From a bacterium (GTDB lineage: Bacteria > CG2-30-53-67 > CG2-30-70-394), in the NCBI GenBank assembly GCA_024278555.1, contig JAJRSX010000135.1:1-35546 (forward strand): 35,546 bases of DNA, written 5' to 3'. How positions within the stretch are numbered: the first letter of the stretch is position 1; each line of letters opens with the position of its first letter. Below are positions 7,601 through 14,315 of this stretch, piece by piece. The translations under genes and the position numbers were made by a program. The notes beneath the pieces are model-generated. The model did no database searches, was not told where the DNA came from, and saw nothing but the letters and a program-made list of their open reading frames with translations.

Positions 7601-10117
7601 ACCAACACCGGCAACACCACCGCCACCTTCGACCTCAGCGGCATCTGGCCCGACGGCCTCACCGGCCGATTCGGGACGACGGCCGTGGAGGTGGCGCCGG
7701 GGGCGGATAACTACAGGGAGGTCCCCCTCACCGTCGCCCTGCCGGCGAGACACGATCCCGCGACCCTCCCCTTCACCGTTACCGCCAGCGACCCCCGCGC
7801 TCCGGGCGTGGCGGATGAGGCGGAGGCTCAGGTGGCGATCTCCACCTACGGCGTCGCCGTGGCGATCGCCCCCGAGCGGGGCGGAGCGGGCGACCTCTAC
7901 CACCTGACGGTGCGCAACACCGGGCGCAGGCGCGACACCTTCGACCTCGCCGTGGGTGGCCTCGCCGCGCCCGCGGCGACCCTCGCGGTGGCCGAGGTGA
8001 CCCTCGACCCGGGCGCCGCGCAGGAGCTCCCGCTCACCGTCGGTGACCTCGACTTCGCCCTTCCGGGGGCCACGGACCTGACGGTGGTGGCCACCTCGCG
8101 CGGGGACCGCGCGGTGGCCGGCCACGCCACCGCGGAGGTGGCGGTGGCGACCCGCCACGGCGTGGAGGTCGCCTTCGAGCCCGCCGCCGCCGAGCTGGAG
8201 GGGCCGGGTAGCGCGACCCTCCTCCTGCGGGTACGCAACACCGGCAATGTGGAGGCGGTCTACGGCGCCGCCATCACCGCGACCGGCGGGCCGCTCACCG
8301 CGAGCCTGCGCAGCCTGGCCGGCGGCCACACCCAACGCATCGACAGCTTTCACCTTCCCCCCCTGGCAAGCGGCATCCTGGCGGTGGACGCAACCCTCTC
8401 GACCGCCGGGAAAGGGAGTGTGTCGGCCACGGTCACCGCGGTGGACCAGCCGGGGCTGTCGGCCTCCGACACCGCCACCGTGGTGGCGGGCGGTCTGCCG
8501 CCGGCGGCGGCGGTGCCACCGGTGGCGGACGCCGGGGAGGACCTGCACGCCGGTGTCGGCCGCAGGGTCACCCTCGACGGCAGCGGCTCCTATGATCCGG
8601 CCGGCCGCCTGATCACCTACCGCTGGCAGGTGGCGGCGACCCCCAAGGGGAGTGGCGTCACCACCGGGGATCTGGTGGGGGCGGCCACCCCCGACCCGCA
8701 CCTCACCCCCGACGTGGCGGGCACCTACCGCCTGGAGCTGGTGGTCACGGCAGATGGGGAGGAGAGCGAGGTCGATGCGGTGGAGATCACCGCCGTCTCC
8801 GGCAACGTGCCACCCGACGCACGCGCCGGTCGCGACCGGCGCGGCCGCACCGGTGTGGCCGCGGTGGTCGACGCCACCGCCTCCCGCGACGCGGACGGCG
8901 ATCCCCTCACCTTCACCTGGCGCTTCGCCCAGCTTCCCCCCGGCAGTGGCCTCGACGATCCGGCCCTCGACGGTCGCACCGCGGCGACGGCGAGCTTCGT
9001 CCCCGATGTCGCCGGCACCTACCTCCTGGTGGTGGCGGTCTCCGACGGGAGGGCCACGGACGAGGCAGAGGTGGCCATCGTGGCTGCAGAGGCCGAGGTC
9101 GCTCCGGTGGCGGACGCCGGCACCGACCGGGCCGGCACGGTGGACGAGGCGGTCCGCCTCGACGGCGGCGGGAGCTACGACCCGGACGGCGATCCCCTCA
9201 CCTTCACCTGGTCCTTCGTGTCGCTCCCGGCGGGAAGCCGCCTGACGGACGCGGATATCGAGGCGGCGGCGACCGCCACCCCCCTCTTCGTGCCCGACGT
9301 CGCCGGCGCCTACGTGGTGCGCCTGCGCCTCTCCGACTCGATGCAGGCCAGCTTCGACAACGTGATGGTGGTGGTGACGGAGGCGTTGCCTCCCGCCGCG
9401 GTGCGGGTAGTGGAACTCCACGGCCGCGGGGGGAGCGGCGGCATCGGCGGCGTCGAGCTCCTCCTCCTCCTCGCGTGGCTGGTGTGGAGACGGCGACTGC
9501 GCACGGCCGCACTCGTCCTCCTCCTCGTGCTCCCCCACCCCGCGGCGGCCGGGGAGTGGTACCTCGGGGGTGGCGTGGGGTACGCCCACACGCGCACCAG
9601 CAGCGGCCGGCTGGAGAGCGACCTCGCCGCACGCGGCCACACGGCGGCGGTCACCCTCGACAACGACGAGGTCGGCTGGAGGCTCCTGGCGGGCTACCGC
9701 CCGTCGCCCTACTGGGGGATGGAGGCCACCTACGTCGACCTGGAAGAGGTGACCTCACGGGTTCGCGCCACCACCGACGACCCCCAGGCCCTCGTGGAGG
9801 AGACCTCTGCGGTCCACCCCTTCTCGGTGCAGGGTCTCTCCCTGGCGCCCGTGGTCCGCCTGCCGGTGGGCGAGCGCCTCGCCCTGGAGGTGACCGGGGG
9901 GCTCTTCTACTGGGAGGCCGAGGTCCACGCCGACTTCAACCTGCCGGGCGCCCCCTCGGCCAACCGCAACGAGGAGGGGCTGAACTGGCTCTTCGGCGCC
10001 GGTGCGACCTACGACCTCTCGCACCGCGTCGCCCTCCGCCTCGGCTGGCAGCGCTACCGGACGGATCGCGACGACGTGGACCTCGTCGGCCTCGATCTCC
10101 TCTATCGATTTCCATGA
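1667..10117 (+). CDS. giant secreted multidomain protein: transglutaminase-like domain, CARDB/NEW3-like domains, LVIVD-type propeller, K319/PKD-like repeats, internal GlyGly-CTERM-like signal, C-terminal OmpA-like beta-barrel
   Basis: In-frame ATG at 1667 with GAGGAGG upstream (the track start at 1538 is upstream of it). Signal-like N-terminus (WFRQLCPMVALLFFVEGLAAA). YTGSLRGARGTLWSGAGNSLDQASLLIALLRGQGIGARYVRG resembles transglutaminase-like domains. Repeated (N)TGN beta-sandwich motifs, GGYAYVGGTEGVSVLDVHDPRNPQLV propeller motifs, and three PVADAGxD...LDGSGSYDPxGDPLTFTW repeats. C-terminus is YLGGGVGYAHTR...LRLGWQRYRTDRDDVDLVGLDLLYRF. Confidence 0.9.
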   Translation: MKGARRQRRLFMTWIGSGWFRQLCPMVALLFFVEGLAAATGGLPRPPVALDLGVATAEAEEGGGGWLTATVAADFHDAAIQEQLATLEPGVESAAAFVAREIGFEAYTGSLRGARGTLWSGAGNSLDQASLLIALLRGQGIGARYVRGSLGEAEVEALIASMFDAERLASAVGYVPPGWLRSDPLHDPELAATLADHWWVELEDGSQIDPAFADGLPRGTAETRYFELPNGVRHTVTLRLQADLQGFLGLDETETPLEHTFDTAAVYGRPITLGHFINVQQPPQIINLGLKSYTYSPYLAVGDGDGNPDNDRLIRGRDYVEQFGLFGLVNATLTRLTLEMEVDDPGRAPALYHRVLLDRIGFAARHGGGAPVAVASDAPALSEYDQTVLYITPGFLAPEAVAPLQAARADLADRLAPLTPVVAGLAEVEPATLSGADRADLQAYTTLTRRLLGAGGAVVAAAFLLDSDSYTRTMRASHLTLAYYDSPRLTLFEARTHGEGADSALSLGLDLRRNGIHAIPYPGQNLFNRLGFNLVKGHWDALLEHGTVDHLLGGEGHPGASAAAVFKAAEEQGVPILSLHGEAAISGRLEGMPLSDEARARIGSALRTGKLVNLPAAPVTVAGRPAIAWYEVDAATGEMVGVAEDGGHQSMLEFALISALVGVGGLFTITTLGHNVTDLFSGEHKAIEDYHPYDPTNLNSTTLNSVEALTRMATEETILGINVGFATDGSASSGVEGQEVNLRPELDDLYTVLDAVGGSGSVIDFAGSDTEVLSLYAPGPSDRHGERVAAPGVTLEVVPDPAFTTKAGESPLPTAFRARITNTGNDGAFRLTATPPEGWELLTAREVSPIPAGVTGEVSLYLRPLPGTSLPAPGAPLDFAVTVTREAAAAGAVVASAVGVESGLTLAVAFTMPPVHRLRLTAAPEGLDAAPDGTASTTLTLTNAGNVEEGVDLTVDLPDGVTAGPLPAHLDLAPGESATPTLALTAHGLPLATGHTAAATATYGDLEASVTLPLHIAAPGALPALAGATAAATLGRDGLAETLRSLGDDLGRLYETPASDLARDRVVSGIATLTPLLDDPLLAPFAAGLTAAGAAVAGAAPAETAAALDHLGPPLTALAERLGHLAAHDVEVALRPNTAEALPETPTPFSLYLRNRGSETTTYHLRLEGIPSGIDATLSRTEITLPPGMAIAPGVSGDDLLDVAVEATLTQPAHELTAFNFRVVATPEGAPEIARTARGRFTARDEQVGVVAVEVEPPFVDPGTPVHLAARLLNAVNRDRSILVAAVVRGADGSVVATLPARAARLTVLASLDTIDLGTLETGALALGSYRVEVAVSEADGTPIPGATAGATLLLGSPVTATLTASPAVVPPGEGEVEVRLVVAATLDAEGGDPLLGVRETAGTGRTVAVRGGYAYVGGTEGVSVLDVHDPRNPQLVHTFESPGENRISIDGDRLLVAHGRDLHLYDLTDPLHPDPIATAAGGVTGTHPTHLAVHGDLAVINTAIFGWSGSTLLFVRGDALLFDVSDPAAPRPLGLLFDTPQSFHPEWPGSDFWIGEDSAATGTTLYLPSASAPGSGAGGVGRLRILDVTSPDTVAEVAHLDLPGTALLHAVAVSGERALVAGSTGPFSIQGGTPLASGDLTLHLLDLHDPRHPTILGSTTLDDVATSRYHRLSLTAGPDHRFVLNGATVAGEPVVRLVEAGDPTHIEVADLPATALVADSDLDAGLLYTASTSGLAIYDLGALLGVAVGARIDLPDDGSADPLAGSFSEPPAATLAGVEADTLVWPLTLTAAHPSHTVTWQSRLPGLQPGEVRDVAIGGTVEFTTGGATSTLALAPVVVAVEQILALAPAAAEARPGAAAAYSLTVSNPTATGVTYTLAVEGVPEAWVALPPSVEVAAGGRAQVPLTLRAEPFAAAGDHGFAVVAATAAGVRGEVHGDLILSGAPVAETARHGVVAALIPLQPTAGQGSEATYRVRLTNTGNTTATFDLSGIWPDGLTGRFGTTAVEVAPGADNYREVPLTVALPARHDPATLPFTVTASDPRAPGVADEAEAQVAISTYGVAVAIAPERGGAGDLYHLTVRNTGRRRDTFDLAVGGLAAPAATLAVAEVTLDPGAAQELPLTVGDLDFALPGATDLTVVATSRGDRAVAGHATAEVAVATRHGVEVAFEPAAAELEGPGSATLLLRVRNTGNVEAVYGAAITATGGPLTASLRSLAGGHTQRIDSFHLPPLASGILAVDATLSTAGKGSVSATVTAVDQPGLSASDTATVVAGGLPPAAAVPPVADAGEDLHAGVGRRVTLDGSGSYDPAGRLITYRWQVAATPKGSGVTTGDLVGAATPDPHLTPDVAGTYRLELVVTADGEESEVDAVEITAVSGNVPPDARAGRDRRGRTGVAAVVDATASRDADGDPLTFTWRFAQLPPGSGLDDPALDGRTAATASFVPDVAGTYLLVVAVSDGRATDEAEVAIVAAEAEVAPVADAGTDRAGTVDEAVRLDGGGSYDPDGDPLTFTWSFVSLPAGSRLTDADIEAAATATPLFVPDVAGAYVVRLRLSDSMQASFDNVMVVVTEALPPAAVRVVELHGRGGSGGIGGVELLLLLAWLVWRRRLRTAALVLLLVLPHPAAAGEWYLGGGVGYAHTRTSSGRLESDLAARGHTAAVTLDNDEVGWRLLAGYRPSPYWGMEATYVDLEEVTSRVRATTDDPQALVEETSAVHPFSVQGLSLAPVVRLPVGERLALEVTGGLFYWEAEVHADFNLPGAPSANRNEEGLNWLFGAGATYDLSHRVALRLGWQRYRTDRDDVDLVGLDLLYRFP
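5840..6900 (+). other. LVIVD-type beta-propeller region inside the giant protein
   Basis: Recurrent VAVRGGYAYVGGTEGVSVLDVHDPRNPQLV, ISIDGDRLLVAHGRDLHLYDLTDPLHPDPI, LAVHGDLAVINT...LLFDVSDPAAPRPLG and LRILDVTSPDTVAEVAHLDL units. Confidence 0.65.
8892..8920 (+). repeat. 29-nt exact direct repeat (copy 1; copy 2 at 9183-9211) within tandem K319/PKD-like domains
   Basis: cggacggcgatcccctcaccttcacctgg occurs at 8892-8920 and 9183-9211, offset 291 nt = 97 codons, encoding (D)GDPLTFTW. Confidence 0.9.
9422..9496 (+). other. internal GlyGly-CTERM-like sorting signal (GRGGSGGIGG-VELLLLLAWLVW-RRR)
   Basis: Gly-rich stretch, hydrophobic helix, Arg cluster: the tripartite layout of GlyGly-CTERM (rhombosortase recognition) tails. 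A rhombosortase-like gene lies directly downstream. Confidence 0.75.
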
Positions 10118-10758
10118 GCTCCACTGGCCCATCGAGGGGGAGGCGGCTCGACCCGGCGACCGCCCTCCCCCTCACCCTCGCCGCCGCCGCGGTGGCTGTT
10201 CAGGTCGCCGGCTGGGATCGGGCGCTCTGCTATGACCGTGTCGCCATCCTCCACGGCGAGGCGTGGCGGCTGATCACCGGCCACCTGGTCCACCTGGGGT
10301 GGTCCCACCTGGTGTGGAACCTCGCCGCCCTCGCCCTCATCTGGCCCCTCGCAGGGCGCGCCATGGGCCCGCGCGCCTGGTGGACCACCGCCGTCGTGTG
10401 CGGCGTGGCCACCTCGCTCCTCCTCCTCTGGCGCCTCCCGACCCTCGCCCGGTACGTGGGGCTGTCGGGTCTCCTCCACGGCCTCTTCGCCGCCGGCAGC
10501 CTTACCTGGTGGCGTGCGGGGAGGCGGGAGGGCGGCTACCTCCTCCTCGTCCTCGCGGCGAAGCTCCTCTGGGAGCAGGGGTTCGGCCCCCTCCCCACCA
10601 CCACCGCGATGGTCGGCGCCACCGTCGTGGTGGATGCCCACATCTACGGCGCCATGGCCGGCGCGACCAGTGCCCTCCCTCTGATTTTGCGCAGCAAAAT
10701 CAGCTCGACCAGCCGTCGCCGCCACGGTAGATTCACCCTCCGACAGGAGGAGCCATGA
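10114..10758 (+). CDS. rhombosortase-like rhomboid-family intramembrane serine protease
   Basis: ATG at 10114 overlaps the stop of the giant gene (ATGA). GEAWRLITGHLVHLGWSHLVWNLAALALIW (H-x6-H-x3-N type), YVGLSGLLHGLFAAG (GxSGxLHG active-site Ser motif) and DAHIYGAMAGA (catalytic His) match the rhombosortase layout. Confidence 0.85.
   Translation: MSSTGPSRGRRLDPATALPLTLAAAAVAVQVAGWDRALCYDRVAILHGEAWRLITGHLVHLGWSHLVWNLAALALIWPLAGRAMGPRAWWTTAVVCGVATSLLLLWRLPTLARYVGLSGLLHGLFAAGSLTWWRAGRREGGYLLLVLAAKLLWEQGFGPLPTTTAMVGATVVVDAHIYGAMAGATSALPLILRSKISSTSRRRHGRFTLRQEEP
10681..10703. repeat. perfect inverted repeat / hairpin CTGATTTTGC-GCA-GCAAAATCAG
   Basis: 10-bp perfect arms with 3-nt loop, AT-rich against a very GC-rich background, inside the 3' end of the rhombosortase-like ORF. 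Confidence 0.9.
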
Positions 10759-11003
10759 GAGCGACGAACTTTGTGAAGACCGCCCTGTGGGGGTTCACCA
10801 TCCTCGCCGGGCTCTTTTTTCTCTCGGTACCGCGGATCACCGAGTGGATGGAGCACCACAACGATGCCAAGGTGGAGGCGATGGGCTTCACCCCGAGCTC
10901 GGTCCTGATGGAGGAGGGGCGGATCCCGAAGGCGGAGCTCTCCAAGCGCGCCGCCGGCCGTTTCGGGCCCGATACATTGCAAGGCCGCACCGGCGCCGAG
11001 TGA
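10755..11003 (+). CDS. small membrane-anchored protein of unknown function (82 aa)
   Basis: MRATNFVKTALWGFTILAGLFFLSVPRITEWMEHHNDAKVEAMGFTPSS...; AGGAGG RBS; ATGA overlap with the preceding stop; directly precedes another small membrane ORF and ccoN. Confidence 0.65.
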   Translation: MRATNFVKTALWGFTILAGLFFLSVPRITEWMEHHNDAKVEAMGFTPSSVLMEEGRIPKAELSKRAAGRFGPDTLQGRTGAE

Positions 11004-11167
11004 TGCCCTCTGTTGACTGGATCTACATCGTCGTGGTGGTGGTCGTGGGCCTCTTCGGCGACCTGATCATCCTGTCGGTACGACGGCAGCACCGGGAGGA
11101 GGAGCAGCGTCGGGCCGAGCTCGACGCCACCGACGCCCCCACCCCCGCCTCCGGCGGCCGTTCCTGA
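11003..11167 (+). CDS. small membrane protein (54 aa)
   Basis: MPSVDWIYIVVVVVVGLFGDLIILSVRRQHREEEQRRAELDATDAPTPASGGRS; start codon overlaps the previous stop (TGATG). Confidence 0.6.
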   Translation: MPSVDWIYIVVVVVVGLFGDLIILSVRRQHREEEQRRAELDATDAPTPASGGRS

Positions 11168-11285
11168 ATCGACGGGCCAAACCCCCACCGATTCGGACAA
11201 ATTGCGCCCCGACCGGGCTGCTATAGTCGGGTCTCAAGTTTGATCCATGCCCTGCGGCCGCGCGGGGTCACTCTTGGAGGAGAAG

Positions 11286-12710
11286 ATGAACGCACGCTCG
11301 GAAGCGGACATCCGTGTAATGCGCGCCTACGCCATCTGGACGGTGATCTGGGGGGTGGTGGGGATGGCGGTGGGGGTGCTGATCGCCGGCCAGCTCTTTG
11401 ATCCGGCGCTCAACTTCGCCAACACACCGCTGGGCCCGTATCTCACCTACGGCCACCTCAGGCCCCTGCACACCAACGCCCTGATCTACGGCTTCGGCGC
11501 CGGCTCCTTCTTCTGCATGCAGTTCTACATGGTGCGGCGGCTGTGCCGGGTAAACCTCCTCTCCGCCGGTCTGGCGCGCTTCCAGCTCTGGCTGTGGAAC
11601 CTCACCGTGGTCCTGGCGGCGGTCTCCCTGCTCCTGGGGATGAACACCTCGAAGGAGTACCACGAGCTCGAGTGGCCGATCGATCTGCTGATCGTGGTGA
11701 TCTGGGTCTGCTTCACGATCAACGTCGTGGGCACCATCTACCGGCGACGGGAGCGGGAGATGTACACCTCGCTGTGGTACATGGTCGGGGCGTTGATCGG
11801 GGTGGCGATCCTCTTTCTCGGGAACGGCGCCGAGGTGCCGGTGACTCTGTTCAAGTCGTACTCCGCCTACGCCGGGGTGAACGACGCCAATGTCCAGTGG
11901 TGGTGGGGCCACAACGCGGTGGCCTTCTTCTTCACCTTCACCCCCACGGCGATGGTCTACTACCTCCTGCCGAAGGTGACCAAGGCACCGATCTACTCCC
12001 ACCGCCTCTCCATGTTCGGCTTCTGGGGGCTGATGTTCTTCTACCTGTGGACCGGCGCCCACCACCTGATCCTCACCCCGGTGCCCGAATGGTTGCAGAC
12101 GGTGGCGATCGCCTTCTCCATGATCCTCATCGCGCCGTCGTGGGCGACGGTCTTCAACACCTACATGTCGATGACCGGCCGCTGGGAGCAGATGCGCGAC
12201 AACTACCTGGTGAAGTTCCTCGTCGTCGGGGTCACCTTCTACGGCCTGCAGACGGTGCAGGGGCCGCTCCAGGCGCCGCGCCTCTTCTCGCAGCTCATCC
12301 ACTACACCGACTACGTCCCCGGCCACGTCCACATGGGGACCATGGGCTTCTACGCGATGATCATCTTCGCCGCCCTCTACTACGCGGTGCCGAGGCTGTG
12401 GAAGACGGAGATCTACAGCGAGCCCATGGCCAACCTCCATTTCTGGCTCGCCCTGGTGGGGCAGCTCACCTACAACATCACCATGTGGATCGCCGGCATC
12501 CAGCAGGGCGCCATGCTCAAGCAGATCGGCCCGGACGGCTCCCTCGCCTACACCTTCGTGGAGACGGTCACCCGCATCGTCCCCTACTGGAAGATGCGGG
12601 CCGCCGGCGGGGTGCTCTTCTTCCTCGGGGCGCTGCTCTTCGCCTACAACATCTTCATGACCATCGCCCGGTCGAGAAGCGAGATGGCGGCGGAAGAGGC
12701 GTATGCGTAG
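11286..12710 (+). CDS. ccoN: cbb3-type cytochrome c oxidase subunit I
   Basis: MNARSEADIRVMRAYAIWTVIWGVVGMAVGVLIAGQ...YGHLRPLHTNALIYGFGAG...VQWWWGHNAVAFFFTFTPTAMVYYLLPK...HYTDYVPGHVHMGTMGF; GGAGGAGAAG RBS before ATG 11286. Confidence 0.97.
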   Translation: MNARSEADIRVMRAYAIWTVIWGVVGMAVGVLIAGQLFDPALNFANTPLGPYLTYGHLRPLHTNALIYGFGAGSFFCMQFYMVRRLCRVNLLSAGLARFQLWLWNLTVVLAAVSLLLGMNTSKEYHELEWPIDLLIVVIWVCFTINVVGTIYRRREREMYTSLWYMVGALIGVAILFLGNGAEVPVTLFKSYSAYAGVNDANVQWWWGHNAVAFFFTFTPTAMVYYLLPKVTKAPIYSHRLSMFGFWGLMFFYLWTGAHHLILTPVPEWLQTVAIAFSMILIAPSWATVFNTYMSMTGRWEQMRDNYLVKFLVVGVTFYGLQTVQGPLQAPRLFSQLIHYTDYVPGHVHMGTMGFYAMIIFAALYYAVPRLWKTEIYSEPMANLHFWLALVGQLTYNITMWIAGIQQGAMLKQIGPDGSLAYTFVETVTRIVPYWKMRAAGGVLFFLGALLFAYNIFMTIARSRSEMAAEEAYA

Positions 12711-12847
12711 CCTCGCTGCGCGAGGCGGGATGAGGGGTGATGGATGGGGGATGAGGGAAGGACGGCCCGTTGGGCCGCACAAATAATGCCAATAGAAGCC
12801 ACCCACAAAGAGGTCATCGCCGGCCGCGGGCCGGCACCACCCCGGGG

Positions 12848-12930
12848 AGGAGGGGGTTGTACCCCCGATCCCGGCCCGCGGGGCCGGCCGGTGCCAGAGG
12901 CCCCGGATCGCGGGTGCAACCCGCTCCTAC
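12848..12930. repeat. REP/BIME-like inverted pair
   Basis: aggagggggttgtacccccgatcc ... ggatcgcgggtgcaacccgctcctac; same REP family as 14755, 23681 and 25957. Confidence 0.75.
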
Positions 12931-13064
12931 CACTTCCCTAATCCCTGGCTCACGCAGCGAGCCCCCGGTCGCAGGCCGCCCCCCTCCTAATCCCCAACCC
13001 CTTCGATTTCCCCCACCTCGCACCGCCCTCTGACCTCCTGACCATTGGCCTCCGGAGTCCAGCC

Positions 13065-13949
13065 ATGTACCGCAACCCCACCCTCTTCCTCATCGTTGCC
13101 GTCCTCGCCTTCTCCGTGGGGAGCGTCGTCTCCACCGCGGTCCCCTTCTTCCTCAAGTCGACGGTGCCGCCGCTGACAGAGGAGGAGGGGGAGGTGCTGC
13201 CGTACACGCCGTTGCAACAGGAGGGGCGGGACATCTACATCCGCGAGGGGTGCAACAACTGCCACACCCAGACGGTGCGCCCCCTCTACTCGGAGGTCCT
13301 GCGCTACGGGCCGTATTCGCGCGCTGCCGAGTTCGAGTACGACCGGCCGCACCTGTGGGGCTCGCGGCGCACCGGCCCGGACCTCGCCCGGGTCGGCGGC
13401 AAGTACCCGGACGAGTGGCACTACCGCCACATGGTCGACCCCCAGTCGATCGTCCCCGGCTCCACCATGCCGCCCTTCCCGTGGCTCAAGGATCGCCCCC
13501 TCGACACCTCCCACGCGCGCAAGAAGATGGCGGTCCTCGGCATGCCGGCGAACGCGGATGAGATGGCCGAGCTCGACGGGGTGACCGAGCTCGACGCCCT
13601 GGTCGCCTACCTTCAGGTCCTCGGCACCGCCATCTCCCGCCCCGAGGTCACCGCCCCCGAGGAGCTTTCGAATCCATACGAGAACCTCACCGGTGAGAAG
13701 CGCGACGCGATCCTCGCCGAGGGCGAGGAGCTCTTCATGGACACCTGCGCCGGCTGCCACGGCATCGAGATGAAGGGTGACGAGGGGACCGGGATCACCG
13801 GCGCCCAGCTCATCGACAAGGAGCCCGGCGACGAGGCGGACATCGTCACCACCGCGTGGGAGGGGATGGAGGGCGCCATGCCGAGCTTCGGCCCGAAGCT
13901 CGGCGCGGATCGCCTGTGGAAGATCGCCAACTACATCACCAGCCGGTGA
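13065..13949 (+). CDS. ccoO: cbb3 oxidase subunit II (CcoO) fused to an additional C-terminal cytochrome c domain
   Basis: GRDIYIREGCNNCHTQTVRPLYSEVLRYGPYSRAAEFEYDRPHLWGSRRTGPDLARVGGKY is CcoO; a second heme domain GEELFMDTCAGCHGIEMKGDEGTG...GAMPSFGPKLGADRLWKIANYITSR follows. Confidence 0.93.
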   Translation: MYRNPTLFLIVAVLAFSVGSVVSTAVPFFLKSTVPPLTEEEGEVLPYTPLQQEGRDIYIREGCNNCHTQTVRPLYSEVLRYGPYSRAAEFEYDRPHLWGSRRTGPDLARVGGKYPDEWHYRHMVDPQSIVPGSTMPPFPWLKDRPLDTSHARKKMAVLGMPANADEMAELDGVTELDALVAYLQVLGTAISRPEVTAPEELSNPYENLTGEKRDAILAEGEELFMDTCAGCHGIEMKGDEGTGITGAQLIDKEPGDEADIVTTAWEGMEGAMPSFGPKLGADRLWKIANYITSR

Positions 13950-14150
13950 GCGCGGCTTGGCCGCGCTCGGGGATGGGGGAGGTGAGGGATGGGGGAAGGC
14001 CAGCCCTGCGGGCTGATGAATCTGCCGATGGAAGCCGCCCACGAAACAACCCTCTGGCCGCGCAGCGGCCAACCACTCCCTCATCCCCCATCCCGGGGCG
14101 CGTAGCGCCCCCCATCCCTCACCCCCGCGAGCAACGCGAGCGCACCCCCC
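13950..14150. repeat. foldback/inverted intergenic repeat related to the ccoN-ccoO spacer
   Basis: Left arm gggatgggggaggtgagggatgggggaagg against right arm ccactccctcatcccccatcccgg; the segment gggggaaggccagccctgcgggctgatgaatctgccgatggaagccgcccacgaaa resembles gatgagggaaggacggcccgttgggccgcacaaataatgccaatagaagccacccacaaa in 12748-12813. Confidence 0.65.
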
Positions 14151-14312
14151 ATGTCCGTCACCCTCTACGCCCTCATCACCTTCGCCTGCATCGTCGGTGT
14201 CGCCGCGGTGACCCTCTACTACCTCGGGGCGCGCGGCCGGCGGAAGGAGCGGCTGGAGGCACCCAAGTACAAGATCCTCGATGACGACCGGGACGACTTC
14301 CCGGAGGAGTGA
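14151..14312 (+). CDS. small membrane protein, CcoQ/CcoS-like (53 aa)
   Basis: MSVTLYALITFACIVGVAAVTLYYLGARGRRKERLEAPKYKILDDDRDDFPEE; its PKYxxLxDD C-terminal motif resembles the CcoS at 21388. Too short for the ORF track. Confidence 0.65.
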   Translation: MSVTLYALITFACIVGVAAVTLYYLGARGRRKERLEAPKYKILDDDRDDFPEE

Positions 14313-14315
14313 GCC

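Noticed and set aside
3122-9640. Very long minus-strand ORFs (781 aa and 1301 aa) opposite the giant gene
   Set aside because: Products are His/Gly/Arg/Ala-rich shadows of the high-GC sense frame with no recognisable domains; the sense strand has clear domain content.
11190-11285. Sigma-70 or FNR-type promoter upstream of ccoN
   Set aside because: A TATAGT-like -10 is present at 11222, but no -35 at proper spacing or convincing FNR palindrome (TTGAT-N4-ATCAA) was found.
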